DNA of 64,000 nt from Pseudoxanthomonas japonensis. Lineage in GTDB: Bacteria > Pseudomonadota > Gammaproteobacteria > Xanthomonadales > Xanthomonadaceae. The translations under genes and the position numbers were made by a program. How positions within the stretch are numbered: the stretch's first letter is position 1; every line of letters begins with the position of its first letter. The notes below the pieces were generated by a model. That model was not told where the DNA came from. It ran no database searches and saw nothing but the letters and a program-made list of their open reading frames with translations. Location: positions 1-64,000 of the forward strand of contig NZ_PDWW01000023.1 in assembly GCF_010093445.1 (NCBI RefSeq). The letters run 5' to 3'. Positions 24,840 through 35,218 of this stretch are shown here, one piece after another.

Positions 24840-25061
24840 TCAGCCCTGGATCCGGATCTCGGCGTCGTCGATCCGCACCACCTGCCCGGCACGGATCTTG
24901 GCGGTCTTGCGCAGTTCCACCGCACCATCCACCGTCACCGCGCCGCTGGCCACGATCGCCTTGCCCTGGCCGCCGCTGTCGGCGATGCCGACCAGTTTCA
25001 GCAGCTGGTTGAGTTCCACGAAGTCGTGGCCGGCGTCCAGGTCGAAGTCGATGCGTTGCAT
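24840..25061 (-). CDS. S4 RNA-binding domain protein (YbcJ-like)
   Basis: This 73-residue protein is a single S4 domain: FVELNQLLKLVGIADSGGQGKA followed by ASGAVTVDGAVELRKTAKIRAGQVV. It matches the size of E. coli YbcJ (about 70 residues), an S4-like RNA-binding protein of unknown target. The start at 25061 gives exactly this length; longer frames upstream are not supported. It lies downstream of the ECF sigma operon on the same strand with a 25-bp gap and may be cotranscribed. Confidence 0.85.
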   Translation of the reverse strand: MQRIDFDLDAGHDFVELNQLLKLVGIADSGGQGKAIVASGAVTVDGAVELRKTAKIRAGQVVRIDDAEIRIQG

Positions 25062-25086
25062 GCACGCCAGTCTACGCGAGGGCCGC

Positions 25087-25782
25087 TCAGTCGGCTTCGA
25101 AGCGTGCGACCTCGTCGATCCGCGCCTGCGCACGCCGCAGGCTGCCGCCGGTGATGCTGGCCTCCATCGCACTGGCCAGCCGCGGCCGCGAAGGATCGCG
25201 CGACCAGCGATGGAACCAGGCCGTCGCGGCCAGGCCCGCCACGCCCACGCCCAGGCCGATCCACACCAGCGCCGGCGCCTTCGCATACAGGTCGTTCCCA
25301 CCCAGCCCGGCCAGCACCATCAGCAGCGGTACCCACAGGAACCACCACGGCAGGCCGGCGAGCATGCCGTTGACGAGGTAGGTGCGGCGTACGGTGGCCA
25401 GCCGCTTCTGGATGTCGACGACAGGTTGCGTGCAGTCGATCTCGCGGATGCGCAGCAGGGTCTGGCCGGCCATCGCGATCGTGGCGATGCCGTACAGCTG
25501 CACGACGATGCCGGCCACGATCGTCGTCCATGGCAGTCCGCCGGACTGCCCGCCGACGATCCACAGCAGCGCCGCCAGCAGGAGGAAGGGAATGCCGAAC
25601 AGCGTCTGCACCACCTGGCCCCAGAACAGCGGGCGCAGGCTGGTTAGCGCCTTCTGCTTGCGTTGCTCCAGCAGCACATGGGTCTGCAGGGCGTCGTGGC
25701 GTTCCAGGCGGCGCGACAGCGTCTGCCAGGCGAGTTTCAGGTCATCGGGTTCCATGGCGGCGTTTCCGTAGGAAGAAGTCAT
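25087..25782 (-). CDS. membrane protein cotranscribed with ECF sigma factor
   Basis: This 231-residue protein has a charged N-terminal helix (DDLKLAWQTLSRRLERHDAL) followed by probable spans around 55-75, 80-105 and 140-190 and a cytoplasmic tail. It begins 3 bp after the sigma factor stop, so it is translationally linked to it. The layout of a cytoplasmic helix plus membrane spans would suit an anti-sigma factor, but no zinc HxxxCxxC motif is present and the family is not one I can name. A start at 25755 is also possible. Confidence 0.75.
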   Translation of the reverse strand: MTSSYGNAAMEPDDLKLAWQTLSRRLERHDALQTHVLLEQRKQKALTSLRPLFWGQVVQTLFGIPFLLLAALLWIVGGQSGGLPWTTIVAGIVVQLYGIATIAMAGQTLLRIREIDCTQPVVDIQKRLATVRRTYLVNGMLAGLPWWFLWVPLLMVLAGLGGNDLYAKAPALVWIGLGVGVAGLAATAWFHRWSRDPSRPRLASAMEASITGGSLRRAQARIDEVARFEAD

Positions 25783-25785
25783 CGG

Positions 25786-26307
25786 TCAGAGTTCCTGGCG
25801 CAGCCGCTGTTTCAGCCGGCCGATCTTGGTGGCGACATTGGTTTCGCTCAGGCCGAGCACGTCGGCCATCTCGCGGTAGCTGTGGTCTTCCAGGTAGAGC
25901 AGCAGCAGCGCGCGGTCGAGCGGCGGCTGCGCCTGGATGAAGCGGTACAGCAGGTCGACGTGCTGGCGGCCCTCGTGGTCGTGCGCCCGCGGGTCGGCCA
26001 GGTCGTGGTGGTCCTCGTGCCAGGCCTCCGGCTGCATGCCGCGGGTACGGCTGCGGACGTGGGAGATGGCCACATTCAGCGCGATCCGGTACATCCAGGT
26101 GGAGAACGGCCGCGCCGGGTCGTAGTCCGGCCAGGCGCGCCACAGCTGGGTGGCGATCTCCTGCACCAGGTCGTCGCGGTCGTCGGGGTGCCAGGCGTAG
26201 GTGCCGGCCACCTTCATCAGGACGCCGCGGTGCTGTTGCAGCAGGCGCGGGAAGTCCGTGGAGGCGTCCGTGTCCGTCAGGGGGTTCATGATCGTGATCG
26301 TTTCCAT
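25786..26307 (-). CDS. ECF-type RNA polymerase sigma factor
   Basis: This 173-residue sigma factor directs RNA polymerase to a stress regulon. Region 2 reads HPDDRDDLVQEIATQLWRAWPDYDP-RPFSTWMYRIALNVAIS, and region 4 is LDRALLLLYLEDHSYREMADVLGLSETNVATKIGRLKQRL (about residues 128-169). The start at 26307 (METITI) was preferred; the ATG at 26289 would remove only six residues. It is divergent from deaD. The membrane protein gene immediately downstream is its likely partner, and autoregulation is usual for such operons. Confidence 0.88.
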   Translation of the reverse strand: METITIMNPLTDTDASTDFPRLLQQHRGVLMKVAGTYAWHPDDRDDLVQEIATQLWRAWPDYDPARPFSTWMYRIALNVAISHVRSRTRGMQPEAWHEDHHDLADPRAHDHEGRQHVDLLYRFIQAQPPLDRALLLLYLEDHSYREMADVLGLSETNVATKIGRLKQRLRQEL

Positions 26308-26468
26308 CCCGGCACCCGTCGATTGTGCGGTCTGGAAGGTAATTCGCCGGGGCGGCGGAAAAATCACGGCCCCGGCCCCCGGTTCGTGCTGCAACGCGAC
26401 AGGAGCCCCCCGAAGGCGCACAATACGCGGCTCGGCGTGCGGCTCCGCGACGCCACCGGAGTGTCCGC

Positions 26469-28367
<1,899 letters not shown>

Positions 28368-28534
28368 CCGTTGATGTCCACCGGCGCGGACGGGCCGGGG
28401 AACGGAGCTGGGCCAGCGTGCCGGCATCGGGACATCCAGTGACGGCGCAGCCATCGCGTCGGCCGTGGCATGGAAATTGCATTTCGTAGGCGCACGCCAG
28501 CGCACCGGAGGTCGGTAAGCGGCGACGTACCGGA

Positions 28535-30193
28535 GTGTCAGTGAAGCGGAGCAGGGGGCGAATCGTCGGAATCACGGGGTGGCTGTGGCTGCTCGTGGCC
28601 CTGTCGTGCCCGGCGCTGGCCGCCCCCCAGGTCGGCCGCGACTACCTGGTCACCGGCGCACCCACGTCCGAACAGGCCCCGCAGCGTCACTGCACGCCCG
28701 AAATGCAGGCGGAACTGACCGAACGCGTCGAGATTCCCGCGCCGCCCGGCGGCTGGTCGGGCGCGCCGCAGGCGATCAATGTCTTCAACATCTTCGCTGG
28801 CGAGGTGCGCGTGCACCACGGCGACCGCGAGATCTGCGGGCGCATGCACGACGCGCGCACGCGCGACTCGCGCTTCCGCGCAGGCGTCGGCATGGTGGTG
28901 GTGCCCCCGGCCGGGAACCATGAGCCGATCCAGGTTGCGTGGGAAAAGCCGCTCAAACCCGGCTGGATCCCGACCGTGCGCATCGGCGCACCCAGCCCCG
29001 TGCAGCAGTTCGACACCGCGCGCCTGCTGGTGCGCACCGCCTGCGTGGCCATCGCCATCGCGCTGGCCTTCATGGCGTTGATGGGCTTCCTGAGCACGCG
29101 CGACCGCGTCTTCTTCGGCTACGCGCTGCTGTGCGCGTTGAGCGTGCTGGGGCAGTCGGTGCTGAGCGGCCTGAGCGGCTATCCCGAACCGTGGCTGCCG
29201 GTCGACGGGCAGGAGACCCGCTGGCTGGTGGCGTTCTCCTGCGTCGGCCTGCCGATCCTGCTGTACGTGATGTGGCTGCTGGTCGGCGGTGCACGCCTCT
29301 GGCCGAAGACCCAGCGCTGGTTGCCGTGGTTTACCGCTGGCCTGTGTGCGCTGGCCGTGGCGGCGGCGTGGCTGCCGACCGCGGGCCTGTCGCGGCTGGC
29401 GACGGCGATGGACAGCGGCTTCGTGATGGGGGGCGTGGTGGTGTTCGCGCTGGGCGTCGCGCTGCTGCGCCGCCATCGCGCCGACGCCGTGCCGGCGATC
29501 GCCGCGGTGCTGCCGTTCCTGGCGATGGCGGCGATGGACCTGGCCGACAACTGCCTCCTGATCGAATACCGCGTCGAAGCCATCCAGCTCTCGATCACCT
29601 GGTTCCTGACCGTCAGCGCGTACGTGCTGAACCTGCGCCTGGGCCAGTTGCGTCGCCAGCGCGACGAGATGCGTGCGCTCGCCGACACCGACGAACTGAC
29701 CGGCCTGCCGAACCGGCGCGCCGGCCTGAAGCGGCTGGAACAGCACATGCGCGACGCGCGCGCCAGCGACGACACGCTGGCGGTGGGCTTCCTGGACATC
29801 GACCTGTTCAAGCGCATCAACGACGTGCACGGGCATGAAGCCGGCGACCGCGTCCTGGTCGCGGTCGCGGCGACGCTGACCGCGGCGGTGCGCGATCCGG
29901 CGGACGTGATCCGCATGGGCGGCGAGGAGTTCCTGGTACTGCTGCCGGGCATCGGCGGCGCGACCGCGCGTGCGCGGCTGGAGGCGATGCGGAGCCAGGT
30001 CAGCGCCGCGGGCGCGAGCCTGGGCGTCGACGGACTGGCCGTCACCGCCAGCATCGGCCTGGCCACGCTGATCGCCGAAGATGCCGATGCCGCCTCGCTG
30101 CTGCGGCGCGCCGATGGCGCCATGTACCGTGCCAAGCACGCGGGGCGCGACCGCGTGGTCGATGCCGAGGCCGCGCGCGACGGCGAGGACTGA
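28535..30193 (+). CDS. membrane diguanylate cyclase with 7TM-type sensor
   Basis: This 552-residue protein has a signal peptide ending near ALAAPQ, a periplasmic domain of about 130 residues, about seven membrane spans (about 165-360) and a C-terminal GGDEF domain. It resembles 7TMR-DISM sensors that pass an extracellular signal to an intracellular enzyme. The active-site motif GGEEF is intact, preceded by DELTGLPNRRA and FLDIDLFKRINDVHGHEAGD. The spacing RDPADVIRM before GGEEF does not give a canonical RxxD inhibitory site. The start is a GTG; a second GTG lies two codons on. It should produce c-di-GMP. Confidence 0.88.
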   Translation: MSVKRSRGRIVGITGWLWLLVALSCPALAAPQVGRDYLVTGAPTSEQAPQRHCTPEMQAELTERVEIPAPPGGWSGAPQAINVFNIFAGEVRVHHGDREICGRMHDARTRDSRFRAGVGMVVVPPAGNHEPIQVAWEKPLKPGWIPTVRIGAPSPVQQFDTARLLVRTACVAIAIALAFMALMGFLSTRDRVFFGYALLCALSVLGQSVLSGLSGYPEPWLPVDGQETRWLVAFSCVGLPILLYVMWLLVGGARLWPKTQRWLPWFTAGLCALAVAAAWLPTAGLSRLATAMDSGFVMGGVVVFALGVALLRRHRADAVPAIAAVLPFLAMAAMDLADNCLLIEYRVEAIQLSITWFLTVSAYVLNLRLGQLRRQRDEMRALADTDELTGLPNRRAGLKRLEQHMRDARASDDTLAVGFLDIDLFKRINDVHGHEAGDRVLVAVAATLTAAVRDPADVIRMGGEEFLVLLPGIGGATARARLEAMRSQVSAAGASLGVDGLAVTASIGLATLIAEDADAASLLRRADGAMYRAKHAGRDRVVDAEAARDGED

Positions 30194-30328
30194 TGCCGCG
30201 CAACCGCTGGTCGGCGCGACCTCCCCGGATCCGGCCTGGGTCCTCAAGCCATGCAGACTGCGGCCGATGAACGACGGCAGGGTCCGGCGCGGGAGCCTTC
30301 CTGCCGCGCGGACCAAGGGGAGCCATCA

Positions 30329-32764
30329 GTGGACAACGGAATAGCCAGGGACCGGGGACGGCCCGGCCGTCAGGGCGACGATCGCGGGCTGCAGCGGCTG
30401 CCTGCACGCGTGGCGGCCCTGATCCTGCTGTCCGCGCTCGGCGCCCTGCTGACGGCCGCCGTGCTGGAAACGCAGGCAGGCGCGACGGCCTACATCATCG
30501 GCGAGAGCCACTGGTCCAAGGCTCAGCAGCGCGCCGTGCATGGCCTGTACCGCTATGCCAGCCATGCGCAGCCCGCCGACCTTGCCGAGGCACGCGCTGC
30601 GCTGCGCATCCCGCTCGGCGATCGCGACGGCCGGCTTGCGCTGGAGCGCGATCCCGTCGACCTCGCCGCCGCGCGTGCCGGGTTCCTGCAAGGCAACAAC
30701 GCACCGGACGACATCGGGCGCCTGATCTGGATGTACCGCGTGCTGGCCGACGCACCGTATTTCCGCGACTCGGTGCGCCTGTGGCGCGAAGCCGAGGTGG
30801 AACTGCAGCATCTCGTCACGCTCGCCGACGCTCTGGAAGCGGAGCAGGCGCGGGGTGCGCTCGATCCCGCCAGCATCGAGGCCTACCAGCGCCAGCTGAT
30901 GGTGATCGACGCACGCGTGCGCCCCAAGGAACTGGCGTTCTCGCGTTCGCTCGCCGATGGCGCCAACTTCATGCGGCGTGTGCTGCTGGCGCTGAGCGCG
31001 CTGGTGGTCGTCGTCCTGTGCGCCTATGCCCTGTACGTCGTGCGCAGCACCCTGCGTCGCGTGCGCGAGACGGAGAGCGAGTTCCGCATGGCCTTCCACC
31101 AGTCGATGGTGGGCATGCTCAAGCTGGACCGCGACGGCCGCCTGACCCAGGCCAACGAAGCGCTCGCGCAGATCCTGTCGCGCCCGCTGCCGGAACTGCG
31201 CGGGCTGGGCCTGGCAGACGTGCTGCACGCCGACGACCTGCCGCGCGATACGGCGGGCGGCATCGACTGGGACCGCGTGTGCGAGCCGGGCGAGCGCCGT
31301 TTCCTGCGGCCCGGCGGCGATGTGCGCTGGGTGCGCTGGACCGCCTCCGTGGTGGACGCGCGTACGGGATGCGGCGAAGGCGTGTTCGTGCTGGCGGAAG
31401 ACGTGTCCGAGGCGCACGAACTGGCCTGCGAGATCGCGCACCAGGCCAGCCACGACGAGCTGACCGGCCTGATCAACCGCCGCGAGATCGCGAGGCGGCT
31501 GGGCAGTGCCCTCGGCAGCGCACGCGGCTGCCGCCGGCGGCACACGCTGTGCTTCATCGACCTGGACCAGTTCAAGCTGGTCAACGACACCTGCGGCCAC
31601 GAGGCCGGTGACCGCTTCCTGTGCCAGTTCGCGCAGCGCCTGGCGGCGCAGCTGCGCCGCGACGACTGGGTGGGGCGGCTGGGCGGCGACGAGTTCGCCG
31701 TGCTGCTGCACGACACCACGCTGGAAGAAGCGGAGACGGCGATGGCACGGATCCATGCCGCGCTCGGCGAGGACGCCTTCCGCTGGAACGGCCGCATGTT
31801 CGGCCTGAACTGCAGCATCGGCGTGGCCGAGATCAACGACGACGCGGTGGATGTCGACTGGTTGCTGCGCGCCGCCGACGCCGCGTGCTACGTGGCCAAG
31901 GAAGAGGGCCGCAACCGCATCCGCTGCTACCGCGATTCCGATCCCAGCCTGTCGCGTCGACGGCGCGAACTGGAGTGGGTCGCCCACACGCAGCTCGCCA
32001 TCGCCGAACAGCGCCTGCTGCTGTACGCGCAGCGGATCGTTCCGCTGGCCGGCGAGGGACGCCTGCAGTACGAAGTGCTGGTGCGCCTGCGCGATCGCGA
32101 GGGCGAGGTGCATGCGCCGGGCGTCTTCCTGCCGGCGATGGAGCGTTATGGCCAGGGCATGGCGGTGGACCGCTTCGTGGTGGATGCGGTGTGCGGGTTC
32201 CTTTCACGGCATCCCGGCCATCTCGCGCAGGTGGAGCTGTGCCACGTGAACGTGTCCGCGCAGTCCATCGCCGATCCGGCGTTCCTGGAACACGTCGGCC
32301 TGCTGCTGGACCGGCATCCGGGCGTCGCGACGCGGCTGTGCTTCGAGATCACCGAGACGGCGGTGATCGCCAATCTGGACGATGCCTGCCGCTTCATCGA
32401 TGCGATGCGCGCGCGCGGTTGCCGGATTGCGCTGGACGACTTCGGCAGCGGACTGTCGTCGTTCGCCTACCTCAAGCGCCTGCCGGTGGACATCCTGAAG
32501 ATCGACGGCGCCTTCATCCGCGATCTCGCCCGCGGCGAGTCCGACCTGGCGCTGGTCCGCTCCATGAGCCAGATGGGCCAGGCGCTGGGCAAGGTCACGG
32601 TGGCGGAGTGGGTGGAAAGCGAGGCCGTGCTCGCGCAGCTGAGCGAGGTGGGCATCGGCTATGCGCAGGGCTATGCCGTCCATGTCCCGTGCCCGATCGG
32701 CGAACTCGTGGTCGACGAAAGCGTGGACGCGGTGCCCGCCGGGGCGCTGGCCGAACCCGCCTGA
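30329..32764 (+). CDS. membrane PAS-GGDEF-EAL c-di-GMP protein
   Basis: This 811-residue protein has a span near residues 28-48, a periplasmic segment of about 165 residues, a second span (about 215-235), a PAS domain (about 250-360), then GGDEF and EAL domains. The GGDEF motif RLGGDEF is intact and preceded by RRDD, matching the RxxD inhibitory site. The EAL domain has EVL for EAL but keeps the catalytic Glu and further residues in HVNVSAQS, EITET, DDFGSG, LKIDG and AEWVES. Either or both activities may be retained. The GTG at 30329 has an AGGGGAG ribosome site, better than the ATG at 30251. It follows another cyclase gene by 135 bp. Confidence 0.88.
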   Translation: MDNGIARDRGRPGRQGDDRGLQRLPARVAALILLSALGALLTAAVLETQAGATAYIIGESHWSKAQQRAVHGLYRYASHAQPADLAEARAALRIPLGDRDGRLALERDPVDLAAARAGFLQGNNAPDDIGRLIWMYRVLADAPYFRDSVRLWREAEVELQHLVTLADALEAEQARGALDPASIEAYQRQLMVIDARVRPKELAFSRSLADGANFMRRVLLALSALVVVVLCAYALYVVRSTLRRVRETESEFRMAFHQSMVGMLKLDRDGRLTQANEALAQILSRPLPELRGLGLADVLHADDLPRDTAGGIDWDRVCEPGERRFLRPGGDVRWVRWTASVVDARTGCGEGVFVLAEDVSEAHELACEIAHQASHDELTGLINRREIARRLGSALGSARGCRRRHTLCFIDLDQFKLVNDTCGHEAGDRFLCQFAQRLAAQLRRDDWVGRLGGDEFAVLLHDTTLEEAETAMARIHAALGEDAFRWNGRMFGLNCSIGVAEINDDAVDVDWLLRAADAACYVAKEEGRNRIRCYRDSDPSLSRRRRELEWVAHTQLAIAEQRLLLYAQRIVPLAGEGRLQYEVLVRLRDREGEVHAPGVFLPAMERYGQGMAVDRFVVDAVCGFLSRHPGHLAQVELCHVNVSAQSIADPAFLEHVGLLLDRHPGVATRLCFEITETAVIANLDDACRFIDAMRARGCRIALDDFGSGLSSFAYLKRLPVDILKIDGAFIRDLARGESDLALVRSMSQMGQALGKVTVAEWVESEAVLAQLSEVGIGYAQGYAVHVPCPIGELVVDESVDAVPAGALAEPA

Positions 32765-32801
32765 GGCCCCCGCCGGGCGGCCGATCCCGGATAATGGCGG
32801 C

Positions 32802-33521
32802 ATGACCACCCGCCTCAACAAACACATCGCCGAGACCGGCTTCTGTTCCCGCCGCGAGGCCGACCGCCTGATCGCCGAGCGCCGCGTGACCGTCAACGGC
32901 CTCGCAGCCGGCATGGGCGCGGTGGTGGGCGAGGGCGACGAAGTGCGTGTCGACGGCCAGTCGATCAAGCAGCGCGCCGCCAAGGCCGGCAAGCGCAAGC
33001 ACGTGTACATCGTGCTCAACAAGCCGGTCGGCGTGACCTGCACCACCGAGTCGTCGGTGAAGGACAACATCGTCGACTTCATCGGCCACGAGCAGCGCAT
33101 CTTCCCGATCGGCCGCCTCGACAAGGATTCGGAAGGACTGATCCTGCTGACCAGCAACGGCGACATCGTCAACCAGACCCTGCGCGCGGAGAACCGCCAC
33201 GAGAAGGAATACCTGGTCGCGGTCAACAAGCCGGTGACCGACGAGTTCCTGCGCGGCATGGCGCGCGGCGTGCGCGTGCACGGGCAGATGACGCTGCCGT
33301 GCCGCACCAGCCGGATCGCCAAGTTCGGCTTCCGCATCACGCTGACGCAGGGCCTGAACCGGCAGATCCGGCTGATGGCGGCCGCGTTCGACTACCGCGT
33401 CACCCAGCTTCGGCGCGTGCGCATCGACAACGTGAAGCTCGGCGACCTGAAGGCCGGACGCTGGCGCAACCTCACCGACCAGGAACTGCGCGGCCTGCTG
33501 CCGCAGCAGGACACGTGGTGA
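32802..33521 (+). CDS. rluF: 23S rRNA pseudouridine synthase RluF-type
   Basis: This 239-residue enzyme converts a uridine of 23S rRNA (position 2604 in E. coli, when RluF) to pseudouridine. An S4 domain opens the protein (RLNKHIAETGFCSRREADRLIAERRVTVNG split at residues 4-33). The catalytic motif GRLDKDSEGLILLT has Asp107, and the later NRQIRLMAAAFDYRVTQLRRVRI is the family's C-terminal signature. Length is shorter than E. coli RluF (about 290), as is common outside enterics. RluF rather than RluB/RluE is inferred from the KDSEGL and FDYRV segments. Confidence 0.88.
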   Translation: MTTRLNKHIAETGFCSRREADRLIAERRVTVNGLAAGMGAVVGEGDEVRVDGQSIKQRAAKAGKRKHVYIVLNKPVGVTCTTESSVKDNIVDFIGHEQRIFPIGRLDKDSEGLILLTSNGDIVNQTLRAENRHEKEYLVAVNKPVTDEFLRGMARGVRVHGQMTLPCRTSRIAKFGFRITLTQGLNRQIRLMAAAFDYRVTQLRRVRIDNVKLGDLKAGRWRNLTDQELRGLLPQQDTW

Positions 33522-33610
33522 CGCGATAGCGTGACGACGGTCGCGTCAGTGCGGCTTACCTCGGCAGCACCCGCAGGCATACTGCGGCCGTCTTCTTTCC
33601 GGTAGACGGC

Positions 33611-34681
33611 ATGAGCCGACCCCCCAAGCCCGACAACGAGGAAGCGCGCCTGGCGGCGCTGCACGGTTTCGACATCCTCGACAGCGAGCCCGAGCGCGCG
33701 TTCGACGACTTGGTCCGCATCGCCGCCGGCATCTGCGGCGTGCCGATGGCCGCGGTCACCCTGATCGACCGCGACCGCCAGTGGTTCAAGGCGCAGGTCG
33801 GCATGGGAAGCCCGGATCCCTCGCTCGACACCTCGTTCTGCGCGCACACGGTGCTGGATCCGACGGCCGCGACGGTGGTCCCTGACGCGACCCGCGACCA
33901 CCGCTTCGCCGACAACCCGCTCGTGGCCACCGCCAACGGCATCCGTTTCTATGCGGGGGCACCGCTGGTGACGCAGGAGGGATTCGCGCTCGGCGCGTTG
34001 TGCGTGGTGGACGATCAACCGCATGAGCTCGCGCCGTTCCAGCTGCAGGCGCTGGATGCGCTGTCGCGGCAGATCGTGCAGTTGCTGGAACTGCGCCGCG
34101 TCAGCAAGCAGCTGCGACACCAGTTGCAGGAGCGCGCGTGGTACGAGCAGCAGATGCAGCATTACCAGGACCAGTTGGAACAGCAGAACGCCGACCTGTC
34201 CGAGCAGACGAAGACCGATCCGCTGACCGGGCTGCCGAACCGCCGCGCGTTCGCCGCCGCACTGGACGGCGCCATGCGGAAAGCCGCGCAGAGCGGCGAT
34301 CCGCTCGCCGTCGCGGTGCTCGATGTGGACCACTTCAAGACGGTCAACGACCTCCATGGCCACGACGAGGGCGACCGCGTGCTGGTCGCGCTGGCCGACA
34401 TGCTGAAGTCGCAGGCCGCGGGTCGCGGTATGGCGGCCCGCCATGGCGGCGAGGAGTTCGTCATCCTGATGCCGGGCGCCTCGCTGGAAGAGGCCCGCCT
34501 GCAGTGCGAGTTCATGCGCCAGGCCGTGGGCCTGCTGCCGATCGGCCTGCCGGTGTCGGTCAGCATCGGTCTGGCGGCACGCTCGCGCGACGATACGTCG
34601 GAGACCCTGTTCCGCCGCGCCGACCAGGCGTTGTACGAAGCCAAGCGCAGCGGCCGCGACCGGGTGGTGGCCGCCGCCTGA
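33611..34681 (+). CDS. GAF-GGDEF diguanylate cyclase
   Basis: This 356-residue soluble protein has an N-terminal GAF domain (about residues 25-160; VTLIDRDRQWFKAQVG, DTSFCAHTVL, FYAGAPLVT), a coiled-coil linker (about 162-200) and a GGDEF domain. Its active motif is GGEEF (279-283), preceded by DPLTGLPNRRA and DVDHFKTVND. The place of the usual RxxD inhibitory site is AGRG, so product inhibition there is probably absent. The coiled coil suits signal transfer to a dimeric cyclase. The next gene encodes a universal stress protein under an FNR/Anr-like site. Confidence 0.88.
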   Translation: MSRPPKPDNEEARLAALHGFDILDSEPERAFDDLVRIAAGICGVPMAAVTLIDRDRQWFKAQVGMGSPDPSLDTSFCAHTVLDPTAATVVPDATRDHRFADNPLVATANGIRFYAGAPLVTQEGFALGALCVVDDQPHELAPFQLQALDALSRQIVQLLELRRVSKQLRHQLQERAWYEQQMQHYQDQLEQQNADLSEQTKTDPLTGLPNRRAFAAALDGAMRKAAQSGDPLAVAVLDVDHFKTVNDLHGHDEGDRVLVALADMLKSQAAGRGMAARHGGEEFVILMPGASLEEARLQCEFMRQAVGLLPIGLPVSVSIGLAARSRDDTSETLFRRADQALYEAKRSGRDRVVAAA

Positions 34682-34682
34682 C

Positions 34683-34696
34683 TTGATCCCGATCAA
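34683..34696. promoter_or_regulatory. perfect FNR/Anr box upstream of universal stress gene
   Basis: TTGAT-CCCG-ATCAA matches the FNR/Anr consensus (TTGAT-N4-ATCAA) at every defined base. It begins 2 bp after the cyclase stop and 92 bp before the universal stress protein start. That is a suitable distance for an activator site at about -41.5 with a transcript start near 34731. Confidence 0.75.
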
Positions 34697-34774
34697 TGCG
34701 GGCTGCGACCGGCGGCCGCATCGTGGCGGTGTCGGCGGCGCATCGTGCGCTCGCCCGGTATGCGGAGCACGACG

Positions 34775-35197
34775 ATGAAGATCCTGTTGGCCGTGGATGG
34801 AAGCGAAGTGGGCCTGGCGGCGGTGCGTCAGCTGGTCGAATTCGGCAAATCGCTGGCCGAGCCGCCGGAGGTGACGCTGTTCTACGCCGACCCGCCGCTG
34901 CTGCGTTCGGTTGCCCTGAACCTGGGCAAGGATGGCGTGGCGAGTTACCACGCGGAGAACGCCGCCTACGCGATGAGGAAGGCGCGCACGGCGCTCAAGC
35001 GCGCGCGGTTGCCGTTCCGCGAGGCCTATCTGGTCGGCGAGCCGGCGGAAAGCATCGTCAAGCAGGCGAAGGCATCGAAGGCCGACCTGATCGTCGTCGG
35101 CACGCATGGCCGTGGCGCGCTGAAGCAGCTGTTCGTCGGCTCGGTCGCGTTGAAGGTCATCGCACTGAGTCCGATGCCGGTGCTGGTCGCGCGCTGA
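34775..35197 (+). CDS. universal stress protein (UspA family)
   Basis: This 140-residue protein has the UspA fold: MKILLAVDGSE at the N-terminus and GTHGRGALKQLFVGSVALKVI-SPMPVLV at the C-terminus, where G-2x-G-9x-G-type residues bind ATP in this subclass. Universal stress proteins support survival in stasis and low oxygen. The perfect FNR/Anr box upstream fits the known Anr control of such genes in Pseudomonas. The start at 34775 was chosen because the conserved MKILLAVDGS begins there. Single-gene transcript expected. Confidence 0.9.
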   Translation: MKILLAVDGSEVGLAAVRQLVEFGKSLAEPPEVTLFYADPPLLRSVALNLGKDGVASYHAENAAYAMRKARTALKRARLPFREAYLVGEPAESIVKQAKASKADLIVVGTHGRGALKQLFVGSVALKVIALSPMPVLVAR

Positions 35198-35218
35198 CCG
35201 GCTTCAGTCGATGATGTT

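Noticed and set aside
24584-25012. 142-residue frame with RASLFHWHDRQQD-type repeats
   Set aside because: It reads through the 63-bp repeats into the antisense of the S4 gene. The repeats explain the openness.
25087-25782. Classical zinc anti-sigma factor
   Set aside because: The HxxxCxxC motif is absent, so only position supports that label.
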